Source of the DNA: Clostridiales bacterium | Lineage (GTDB): Bacteria; Bacillota; Clostridia; Christensenellales; Aristaeellaceae | Reading direction: 5' to 3' | Assembly (NCBI GenBank): GCA_015056315.1 | Contig: SVGN01000030.1 | Coordinates: 1 to 32,600 of the forward strand | Length of the DNA: 32,600 bases | Shown here: positions 22,370-29,305 of the stretch, one piece after another | How the letters are laid out: every line of letters starts with the position of its first letter | How positions within the stretch are numbered: position 1 is the first letter of the stretch | Notes under the pieces: model-generated | Databases searched by the model: none | Told to the model about the DNA's origin: nothing | Seen by the model: the letters and a program-made list of their open reading frames with translations, nothing else | Translations under genes and position numbers: made by a program

Positions 22370-25057
22370 TTACGCCAGCCCCGCATTGATATCCAGGATC
22401 TCCTGCCGCACATCGGCAGCGATCTCGCTCACCGGATCCAGCACCGGGCGGCCGGTGTAGAAGCCCTGGATCAGATCCACGCCCATCTCGATGAGGGTGC
22501 GCAGCTCCTTGTAGGTCTCTACGCCCTCGGCCAGCACGGTCATGCCGTTGTGGCGGGCAAAATCGATGGTGCTGCGCACGAACAGCTGCTTGTTGGTATC
22601 GTTGTGGATGTTGCTGATCAGGTAATGGTCTATCTTGATGATCTGGGGCGCATAGCGCATCAGGTTGACGATGTTGGAGTGGCCCACGCCGTAATCGTCC
22701 AGGGCAAGGATGCTGCCGCAGCCCTGCACGCACAGGCTGCGGATGGTCTCCAGCTCTTCGTTGGAGACGGTGTTCTCCTCCGTCAGCTCAAAGACCACGC
22801 GGCCCAGATGCTCGCCGTAGCAGGCAAAGAGCTTGTCCGCATCCTCCTTGCGCAGAAAATAGCCCGGTATGGTGTTGATGAACAGCTTCCGGTCGCCGAA
22901 GCTCTCCCGCTCGGTGGCAAAGCGCTCCAGAATGTTGAACAGGGTGTACTTCTCCACATCGTAGAGGCGGTTGTACTGGCGGGCGGCCTCCAGCACCTGG
23001 GGCGGCGACATGCCGATGCGCCGGTCGGTGCGCATCAGGGCCTCGTAGGCCAGCACGGTACCGTCCTTGGCGCTTACGATGGGCTGGAAGTGGTAGTGGA
23101 ACATGTTCTTGTCCATCAGCATACGGAAGGCAGCATAGTAGGCGTTGGGCTCGCTGGCGGCCTTGTCGGCCACGCCCTGCCCGGCCTTGAGCCGGTTGCG
23201 GAACAGCTCCTCGTTGGCGGCGCGCAGATAGCTCTCCAGCGTGCCGCTCCAGCCGCCGCTGACCACCGTGCACCCGCAGTTTACCTCCACATAGTACTCC
23301 AGCCCGCTGCGGCTGTTGTAGCTCTCGATCATGCTGTAGAAAACAGCGGTGGCATTGTTGATGGTATCGCCGATGTCGTTGCCGTCTATGTAATGGTGGA
23401 TGATGGCAAAGCTGTCCTCCGTTACGTGGGCAATGAAGCAGCGCAGGGGGTTGGCCAGGCGCAGGGCCTCGGCGGTCACCCGCAGGGCCTCCTCGCCCGC
23501 CTCTATGCCGTAGTTCTCTACGATGTAGCTGTACTTGGGCAGACTGTAGACCGATACGGTAAGCGATTTGTAGTGGTTGTTCTCCTTGGCGGCAAAGCCC
23601 TCGAACCAGTCCACCGCCCCCTTCAGGTTGGGCAGCCCGGTGACCGGGTTGGTGGTGGCCGCCCGGCGGATGCGCAGGTTCATGTTGGCCTGGCGGAAGT
23701 GGTTCACCGCAGAGCTCATGGCAATGTTCACCGCCGAGGAAATGCGCTTGATCTTATCGGCATTGCCGGGCAGGTCGTCGGTGCAGATGGCGTAGTAGCC
23801 GCAGGCCAGTTTGCCCGCATGCACCGGGGTGATGACGCAGCAGGTATCCTCCTTCAGCCACTCGTCCAGGTGGGGCACCATATCCGCAAGGCTCATGCGG
23901 CCGGGCCGGTCGCCGTGGGTGGGGTGGTAGCTGGAGGAGATCACCGTCATTTCGCCGGAGAAGGGCTCATCCTCCTTGCGGGTGGCCTCCAGCGCATCGG
24001 CCACAAAGCTGCTGTTGAGGCATACGTGGGAATTGCCGATGATGCACAGCGAAAGGCTCTTGTAGAGCTTCTTCATATCGGTAATGCCCTGCATGTGGTC
24101 TATGCAGGAGTAGATAAAATCCTCGTGGCTCTGCATGCTGTCCAGCACCGTATGCAGGCGGAAGGCGGCACGGTCGTCCATGGGGGCATGGGCGGCGCAC
24201 CCGCAGGATTCGGAGAACCGGGGCTCGTGGGGGTAGGTGAGGGCGCGGGGCGCTTCGCCGTCGATGGCGGCAAGGGCGGCCTTGATGGTGGCGGAGACCA
24301 GCGCACCGATATCCTCCCAGCAGGTAGTAAGGCGGGGGGAGAAGGAGTCGATGGCAGGCACACCGTCAAACCCGGTAACGATCACATCCCGGGGGATGTG
24401 GTAGCCCTGCAGCTGCAGCTCGGTGCAAACGCCGAAGGCCATACTGTCGTTGGCGCAGAAAATAGCCCGGGGCGGCCTTGTGCCCTTGGCCAGCAGCCCC
24501 CGCACACAGCGGCGGGCGGGCTCGTTCCAGTAGTCGCCGTAGGCTACCATCTCCGGCACGAAGGGGATGCCGTTCTCTGCCAGCACCTCCCGGAAGCAGG
24601 CGATGCGCTTCTCCGATTCCTCATCGCCCCGCTTGCCTGCCAGATAGAACACATCCCGCACCTCGTGGGTACGGATCACATGGTTCAGCAGGGCGCAGTA
24701 GGCATCGTGGTAGTCCGGCTGCACGCTCCAGCAGCCCTCGGCCTGCCCTTTGACCAGGATCACCGGCACCCCCTGCTCCTTGGCACGGGCGATGATCCCT
24801 TCGGGCACGGCAGGGTCGCAGAAGGCATCGGCCAGGATCACCACCGCATCGATCACCGAAAGGTTCATTACCCGGTAGACCGAGGCAGCGCCCTCATCCT
24901 GCTCGTTGTGGTTGAAAAAATCCACAAAGGTATTCAAAATAAGGAGCTTGCAGCCCCTGCGCTGCGCCATGCGGCTCAGGCGGTGGCAGAACTCCAGGTG
25001 GCTGGGGGTGTGCATTTTGGTGGTGCAAAGGGCGATCACCTTTTTGCCGCTCAGCAT
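22370..25057 (-). CDS. LacI-type ligand-binding, degenerate GGDEF and EAL domain protein
   Basis: The 895-residue cytoplasmic protein has no signal peptide and no membrane helix. Residues about 5-290 resemble the ligand-binding part of LacI/GalR regulators and periplasmic sugar-binding proteins (FYLAGKRGDEESEKRI, AIFCANDSMAFGV, IVTGFDGVPAID) without the DNA-binding helix-turn-helix. A poorly characterised region (290-460) is followed by a GGDEF-like domain (about 465-620), starting TNPVTGLPNL but with VTEDSF in place of GGDEF, so it should not make c-di-GMP. The EAL domain (640-880) keeps Glu672 in YEALMR, Asn728, Glu757, Asp787-Asp788, Lys808 and Glu844 in LAEGVET, so c-di-GMP hydrolysis is plausible. 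Start at 25057 has GGGAGGG upstream. A sugar-like ligand may control phosphodiesterase activity; this is inference. Confidence 0.9.
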   Translation of the reverse strand: MLSGKKVIALCTTKMHTPSHLEFCHRLSRMAQRRGCKLLILNTFVDFFNHNEQDEGAASVYRVMNLSVIDAVVILADAFCDPAVPEGIIARAKEQGVPVILVKGQAEGCWSVQPDYHDAYCALLNHVIRTHEVRDVFYLAGKRGDEESEKRIACFREVLAENGIPFVPEMVAYGDYWNEPARRCVRGLLAKGTRPPRAIFCANDSMAFGVCTELQLQGYHIPRDVIVTGFDGVPAIDSFSPRLTTCWEDIGALVSATIKAALAAIDGEAPRALTYPHEPRFSESCGCAAHAPMDDRAAFRLHTVLDSMQSHEDFIYSCIDHMQGITDMKKLYKSLSLCIIGNSHVCLNSSFVADALEATRKEDEPFSGEMTVISSSYHPTHGDRPGRMSLADMVPHLDEWLKEDTCCVITPVHAGKLACGYYAICTDDLPGNADKIKRISSAVNIAMSSAVNHFRQANMNLRIRRAATTNPVTGLPNLKGAVDWFEGFAAKENNHYKSLTVSVYSLPKYSYIVENYGIEAGEEALRVTAEALRLANPLRCFIAHVTEDSFAIIHHYIDGNDIGDTINNATAVFYSMIESYNSRSGLEYYVEVNCGCTVVSGGWSGTLESYLRAANEELFRNRLKAGQGVADKAASEPNAYYAAFRMLMDKNMFHYHFQPIVSAKDGTVLAYEALMRTDRRIGMSPPQVLEAARQYNRLYDVEKYTLFNILERFATERESFGDRKLFINTIPGYFLRKEDADKLFACYGEHLGRVVFELTEENTVSNEELETIRSLCVQGCGSILALDDYGVGHSNIVNLMRYAPQIIKIDHYLISNIHNDTNKQLFVRSTIDFARHNGMTVLAEGVETYKELRTLIEMGVDLIQGFYTGRPVLDPVSEIAADVRQEILDINAGLA

Positions 25058-25107
25058 AACGAGAAACCCTCCCTGCTTGAGAGAATTTAAAAAACTCTTA
25101 CTATTTG

Positions 25108-25136
25108 ATTGTACGGAATAACCGGGTGGGTGTCAA
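25108..25136 (-). promoter_or_regulatory. Consensus sigma-A promoter of the EAL protein gene
   Basis: On the minus strand TTGACA (25131-25136), 17 bases, TACAAT (25108-25113). It is back to back with the riboswitch promoter, only 14 bases separating the two -35 elements, so a single regulator could affect both. Confidence 0.85.
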
Positions 25137-25150
25137 GCGGTGCGCAAGCC

Positions 25151-25180
25151 TTGACGAAGCGGTTTTTCCGGTGCTACAAT
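25151..25180 (+). promoter_or_regulatory. Sigma-A promoter of the cobalamin riboswitch operon
   Basis: TTGACG (25151-25156), 18 bases, TACAAT (25175-25180). Transcription would begin near 25187, just before the riboswitch. Confidence 0.8.
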
Positions 25181-25194
25181 ACCCATGACAAATG

Positions 25195-25400
25195 CATAGG
25201 GAAATACGGTTTGAAAAGTTGTATGCTGAGTAGATGAAAAGGGAATCCGGTTCGAATCCGGAACAACCGCCATTACTGTATTTGACCATGGGAGGCGCAG
25301 CATGCCATTGGAGCCACGGCTCCGAGAAGGCGCGCAGCCCGCCCGGAGCGTTCCGGGCAGGTCATAAGTCAGGAGAACTGCCGTGCTTCCGTCAGGTGAA
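25195..25400 (+). promoter_or_regulatory. Cobalamin (adenosylcobalamin-type) riboswitch
   Basis: The aptamer core is visible in order: AAAAGGGAATCCGGTTCGAATCCGG (first part at 25237-25261, a stem with a GTTCGAAT loop), the ACCGCCATTACTGTA segment (25266-25280), a variable stem-loop domain, and the B12 box AAGTCAGGAGAACTGCC (25366-25382), which matches the consensus closely. It lies on the plus strand directly after a promoter and controls the ECF transporter operon. The 220 bases between it and the first gene contain no clear terminator with a U-tract, so the switching mechanism (translation or termination) is open. High cobalamin would be expected to lower expression. Confidence 0.93.
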
Positions 25401-25623
25401 CACGATTTGGTGTGAAGAGTGCAACCGATCCATTGCTGCAAGGCGGCTGCCGGTGCGCTCTTTGGGTGCACTTGGCGGGTGCTTCCCTTTGCGGTACAGA
25501 TCTGTTGCGCTCTTGTAACCATTCCGGTTTGCAGGAGCGTTTGTTTTACAAAGAACACAGAACAGGAAGGGGCCGGTGGCAGGCGGCGCTTTTCCCGTGC
25601 CGGAGAAGGGAGGGCGGATCTCA

Positions 25624-25857
25624 GTGACGCAGGAAGAAAAACGGGCGTGGGCGGCCAACCAGCTCCGGGCACGGCATGCGCAGCTGGGTACGCTGCCCCG
25701 CAAGGAGGATTTCGACGAGGTGACCCGTTCCCGCATCAAGGCGTTTTTAGGCCCCTGGCCCAGAGCGCTGGAGGCGGCGGGCCTCAAGGAGCCCCCACCG
25801 GCGCAGAAGCCCAAACGCCGTGCCGCCCGAAAAAACACCAACCCAAAGGAGAAGTGA
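25624..25857 (+). CDS. Small basic protein with a homing-endonuclease-associated (HNH) repeat
   Basis: The 77-residue product carries one repeat of the PF18780 type, a DNA-binding helical motif: LGTLPRKEDFDEVTRSRIKAF, followed by LGPWPRALEAAGL. A Lys/Arg-rich tail (KPKRRAARKNTNPKEK) follows. There is no nuclease domain. The GTG at 25624 is preceded by GGGAGGG; another GTG at 25576 with AGGAAGG is possible. It is the first gene after the cobalamin riboswitch and ends five bases before the next start, so it is co-transcribed with the transporter. A DNA-binding regulator is a guess; the frame is short, but the repeat match makes it likely real. Confidence 0.65.
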   Translation: MTQEEKRAWAANQLRARHAQLGTLPRKEDFDEVTRSRIKAFLGPWPRALEAAGLKEPPPAQKPKRRAARKNTNPKEK

Positions 25858-25862
25858 TCCCC

Positions 25863-26561
25863 ATGAAAAAGACCCTGTTGGTTGCCCTGCTGCTGTGTGT
25901 ATGCCTCGTTTCCTCTGCCCTGGGCGAGGCTGCTGCCCCCACCGCCGACCCGGTGGTGTACGTATCCGTCAACGATGGGCAGGGCGCGTTGGCGCTGGCC
26001 GCTGAGCCCATCACCGTTACCGATACTGATCTGGATGGCGCGCTCACCATCCACGATGCCCTCACCTGCGCCCATGCGGCTGCCTTCCCCGAGGGGGCGG
26101 AGGGCTATCTGGCAGCGGAGAGCGAGTTCGGCCTCTCCCTGCTCAAGCTGTGGGGCGTGGAGAACGGCGGCAGCTGCGGCTACTACCTGAACGATGCCTC
26201 TGCCTGGAGCCTGCTGGATCCCATCAAGGAGGGCGACCATGTAAAGGCCTTCAACTATACCGACCTGACCGGCTTTACCGATACCTACTGCTACTTCGAT
26301 GCCCTGCTCCTTGAGACCGCCGCAGGCACCGAAGTGACCCTCACCCTGACCGCTGCCGCCTTTGATGAGAACTGGATGCCCATCGCTGTGCCCGTGGCCG
26401 GTGCCACGCTGATCGTTGGCGGCGAGCCCACCGCCCTGGTCACCGATGCGGAGGGCAAGGCAGTGCTCACCTTTGAAGCCCCCGGCACCTACCTGATCAC
26501 CGCCGACAGCGCAGAGATGAATCTGGTGGATCCTGTGTGTGTGATCACCGTTGTGGAATGA
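25863..26561 (+). CDS. Secreted DUF4430-like (transcobalamin beta-domain-like) protein
   Basis: The 232-residue product has a Sec signal (MKKTLLVALLLC, cleavage probably near ALG-EA). Residues about 30-150 resemble DUF4430: an initial strand VVYVSVNDG, a segment with HDALTCAHAAAFPEG, then GGSCGYYLNDASAW and a DPIKEGDHVKAFNYTD end, where DUF4430 normally has a WMY-VNG motif and a GD-I-W ending. Residues about 155-232 look like a small Ig-like domain (PVAGATLIVGG, TDAEGKAVLTFEAPGTYLITAD). No sortase signal, lipobox or C-terminal anchor is seen. AAAGGAG precedes the ATG. It is the second gene under the riboswitch and probably binds cobalamin or helps the next protein do so; this is inferred from domain and context. 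Confidence 0.75.
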   Translation: MKKTLLVALLLCVCLVSSALGEAAAPTADPVVYVSVNDGQGALALAAEPITVTDTDLDGALTIHDALTCAHAAAFPEGAEGYLAAESEFGLSLLKLWGVENGGSCGYYLNDASAWSLLDPIKEGDHVKAFNYTDLTGFTDTYCYFDALLLETAAGTEVTLTLTAAAFDENWMPIAVPVAGATLIVGGEPTALVTDAEGKAVLTFEAPGTYLITADSAEMNLVDPVCVITVVE

Positions 26562-26643
26562 ACACTGCTGCGGCACAGCTCCGGCTGTGCTGCACTTCCC
26601 CTCCGGGGGCGTATGCCCCGAATACCATGATGGGAGCCTGACC

Positions 26644-28401
26644 ATGAAAACAAGAACGATCGCCCTCCTCGTTGCCCTGCTGCTTTGGCTGACCTGTGCG
26701 CTGCCCGCCTGCGCAGCCCCTGCTGCCGACCCTGCCGCACAGGTGGAGGCGCACATCAGCGCCATCCTCCGGGGGCAGATGGCCCGGGGCGGCGCAGACA
26801 GCCTGCAAGCATGGATCGATACCGCCCTGACCGATTCCGTCGGGCTGGGGGGCGAGTGGTATGTGCTGGGCCTTGGGCAGCTGCCGGGCTTTGAGGGCGA
26901 TCTGTCCACCCCGCTGGCTGCGCTGGAGGCAGCCCTTGCCCAAAGCAGCCTGTCGCTCACCACCCGGCAGAAGCTGGCGCTGTGCCTGCTGGCGGCAGGG
27001 GGCGATGCGGCGCTGGCGGCCCCCGCTGCGGAGGCCGCCGGGCAACAGGGCATCATGACCCGGATCTTCGGCCTGCACCTGCTGAATAACGGCTGCACCG
27101 CCGGGGCGCAGACCCGGGAGAGTGCGGTCGGGCAGCTGCTCTCCATGCAGCTGGAGGATGGCGGCTGGGCCCTGATGGGCAAGAACGCCGACGTGGATGT
27201 GACCGCCATGGCCCTGCAGGCGCTGGCTCCCCATACCGGCGACCCTGCTGTGCAGGAGGCCGTGCAGCGGGCGCTCATGCTGCTCTCTGCCCGCCAGCAG
27301 CCGGATGGTGGCTTCATCGGCATGGGCGTTGCCAACCCGGAGAGCGCCGCCCAGGTGCTTACGGCGCTGTGCGGGCTGGGCATCGATCCCGCGCAGGATG
27401 AACGCTTTGTGAAGAACGGCTGCACCATCATGGACAGCTTTGCGCCCTACGCCCTGCCGGAGGGCGGCTGGAGCCACACCGCCGGTGGCGGCCCCAATGC
27501 CACCGCCGCCGTGCAGATCTTTCTGGCCTGCACCGCCTACAGCCGCTTTTTGCAGGGGCTGCCGGGGCTGTACCTGATCGAGAGGACGGGCGCTGCCGGG
27601 GCTGCCGGTGTGCCCGGTGCGGCTGGCGATAGCACCGCCGATGCAGCGGATGCGCCCGTTTCGGTTGGCGACATCGTTCCCGCTGCCGCCGATGGGAACG
27701 GCGATCCCGCCGCCACCGATACCCCCACCACGGCTACCGATGACGATATGGGCGATCCCGCCGCCAGCCCCGCCGCCCCCTCGCTGGGCATCATCGGCGG
27801 GGCAGATGGCCCCACTGTGATCCTCGTCTCCGGAGGCTGGAAGCTCTGGGCCACCGCCGGCATTGCCGGAGCGGCGCTTCTGTGGTGCATCGGGCTGCTG
27901 ATCCGGCGCAAGCGCAGCCCCAGCAGCTACCTTGCGGCGCTGCTGGTGGCCGCTGCCGCCATCCTGCTGCTCTGGGTGACCGATGTGCAGAGCCCCGAGA
28001 GCTACTACCGCCGGCAGGAGCTGCCCGGCGGCGAGCCCATCGGCACCGTAACGCTGGAGATCCGCTGCGATACGCTGCCTGCGGGCACCGAGAATGTGCC
28101 TGCGGACGGTCAACTGCTGCCCCCCACCCGCTGCCCCATCCTGGCAGGGGATACGGTGTATGATGTGCTCATCCGGGCGGCCCGGGAGCATCATATCCAA
28201 TTGGATGCCAGGGGCGGCCCGGGCATGATGTACCTGGCGGGCATCCAGTACCTATACGAGCAGGCTCACGGCGAGCTTTCCGGCTGGATGTACTTTGTCA
28301 ACGGCGCATCCGCCTCCCAGAGCTGCGATTGCCTCCCCCTTGCGGATGGCGACAGCATCCTCTGGGCATACACCTGCGAAATGGGTGCAGACCTGAACTG
28401 A
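26644..28401 (+). CDS. Membrane-anchored transcobalamin-like protein: alpha6/alpha6 repeats plus DUF4430
   Basis: The 585-residue protein has a signal peptide (LPACAA, possibly a lipobox at Cys23). An alpha-helical repeat domain covers about 30-310, with prenyltransferase/squalene-cyclase-like repeats (EDGGWALMGKNADVDVTAMALQAL, PDGGFIGMGVANPESAAQVL, PEGGWSHTAGGGPNATAAVQ). An Ala/Asp/Pro/Thr linker (315-380) follows, then a GIIGGADGPT motif and two transmembrane helices (about 400-420 and 429-446) with RRKR between them. The C-terminal DUF4430 domain (465-585) has GWMYFVNG and GDSILWAYTCEMG. The topology places both folded domains outside. Animal transcobalamin and intrinsic factor have the same alpha6/alpha6 plus DUF4430-like plan and hold B12 between the domains. 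The start at 26644 has GGGAG upstream. It lies 82 bases after the DUF4430-like gene and 31 bases before ecfT. Binding of B12 is inference from plan and riboswitch. Confidence 0.85.
   Translation: MKTRTIALLVALLLWLTCALPACAAPAADPAAQVEAHISAILRGQMARGGADSLQAWIDTALTDSVGLGGEWYVLGLGQLPGFEGDLSTPLAALEAALAQSSLSLTTRQKLALCLLAAGGDAALAAPAAEAAGQQGIMTRIFGLHLLNNGCTAGAQTRESAVGQLLSMQLEDGGWALMGKNADVDVTAMALQALAPHTGDPAVQEAVQRALMLLSARQQPDGGFIGMGVANPESAAQVLTALCGLGIDPAQDERFVKNGCTIMDSFAPYALPEGGWSHTAGGGPNATAAVQIFLACTAYSRFLQGLPGLYLIERTGAAGAAGVPGAAGDSTADAADAPVSVGDIVPAAADGNGDPAATDTPTTATDDDMGDPAASPAAPSLGIIGGADGPTVILVSGGWKLWATAGIAGAALLWCIGLLIRRKRSPSSYLAALLVAAAAILLLWVTDVQSPESYYRRQELPGGEPIGTVTLEIRCDTLPAGTENVPADGQLLPPTRCPILAGDTVYDVLIRAAREHHIQLDARGGPGMMYLAGIQYLYEQAHGELSGWMYFVNGASASQSCDCLPLADGDSILWAYTCEMGADLN
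27784..27834 (+). other. OadB-like GIIGGADGPT motif preceding the membrane helices
   Basis: Residues 381-397 of the transcobalamin-like protein read LGIIGGADGPTVILVSG. This closely resembles the membrane motif of the beta subunits of sodium-pumping decarboxylases (OadB/GcdB), yet no other part of that family is present. It sits directly before the first of two transmembrane helices. Its function here is unknown. Confidence 0.6.
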
Positions 28402-28432
28402 TCCATCCCCTGCAGCAAAGGAGGGAAACCCC

Positions 28433-29305
28433 GTGCGGCGCTTCGAAGACCGGAACCCCATCGCCGTTGCCGTGTATCTGCTGGCAGCGGCGGGCGTTGC
28501 CATGCTTACGATGGATCCGGTACTGCTCTGCCTTTCGCTGGCGGGGGCGCTGCTCTCCCTGGGGGCCACGGGCGGCTTCGGCCCCCTGCGCTCTCACGGG
28601 TGGGCGGCTGTGCTCTTTCTGCTCACCGCGCTGATCAACCCGCTCACCTACCACAATGGGCGCACCGTGCTGCTGGTGGTGAACGATGCCCCCATCACGC
28701 TGGAGGCGGTGCTCTACGGCATGGCCGCCGGGGGCATGATCGTGGCGGTGCTGTACTGGTTCCGTATCTTCAGCCGCATCATGACCGGCGATAAGCTGCT
28801 TTACCTTCTGGGCGGGCTGAGCCCGGGGCTTTCGCTGGTGGTCTCCATGGCGCTGCGGTATGTGCCCCTGTTCGGCAGGCAATGGCGCAGGGTGCAGGCT
28901 ACCCAGCGGGCGCTGGGCCTCTACCGGGAGGATGACCCTGTGGCGGCGCTCCGGGGCAGGCTCAGGGTCTTTTCGGTCATGACCACCTGGGCGCTGGAGA
29001 ACGGCGTCATCACTGCCGACAGCATGGCGGCCCGGGGCTACGGCCTTGGGCGGCGCACCCACTTTGCCCGCTTCCGCTTCACCCTGGGGGATGGGCTGCT
29101 GACGGCGGCGAGCCTTGCGCTGGCGGGGCTCTCGCTGTGGGGCGCAGCCGGGCGGGGCGTGAGCTATTACCCGGCGTTTGCGATGGGCGCACTCACCCCC
29201 CGTGGGCTGGCGGGTTATCTGGCCTACGGCGTGCTGGTGCTCCTGCCCGCATTACTCAACATCAAGGAGGCGATGGTATGGCACTGCTTCAACTCCGGCA
29301 GGTGA
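28433..29305 (+). CDS. ECF transporter T component (EcfT/CbiQ family)
   Basis: The 290-residue membrane protein is the energy-coupling scaffold of an ECF importer. It has five to six hydrophobic helices. The cytoplasmic coupling helix contains SMAARGYG with the Ala200-Arg201-Gly202 motif that contacts the ATPase grooves, followed by RRTHF. The long amphipathic stretch from about 120 to 200 (YWFRIFSRIMTGDKLLYLLGG, SMALRYVPLFGRQWRRVQ) is typical of CbiQ-like proteins. Start is GTG at 28433 with AAAGGAGGG upstream. Its 3' end overlaps the start of the ATPase gene by 28 bases, so their translation is coupled. Confidence 0.92.
   Translation: MRRFEDRNPIAVAVYLLAAAGVAMLTMDPVLLCLSLAGALLSLGATGGFGPLRSHGWAAVLFLLTALINPLTYHNGRTVLLVVNDAPITLEAVLYGMAAGGMIVAVLYWFRIFSRIMTGDKLLYLLGGLSPGLSLVVSMALRYVPLFGRQWRRVQATQRALGLYREDDPVAALRGRLRVFSVMTTWALENGVITADSMAARGYGLGRRTHFARFRFTLGDGLLTAASLALAGLSLWGAAGRGVSYYPAFAMGALTPRGLAGYLAYGVLVLLPALLNIKEAMVWHCFNSGR

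Noticed and set aside
22361-25090. 909-codon open frame on the plus strand over the EAL protein
   Set aside because: It is antisense to a gene with intact EAL motifs and runs over the terminator at 22318-22364 and the promoter region at 25108; no start site supports it.
25195-25400. TTCGAATCCGG segment as the T-arm of a tRNA gene
   Set aside because: The GTTCGAATCC stretch looks like a TPsiC arm, but there is no D-arm, anticodon arm or acceptor stem at the right spacing, and the segment matches the cobalamin aptamer with its B12 box.
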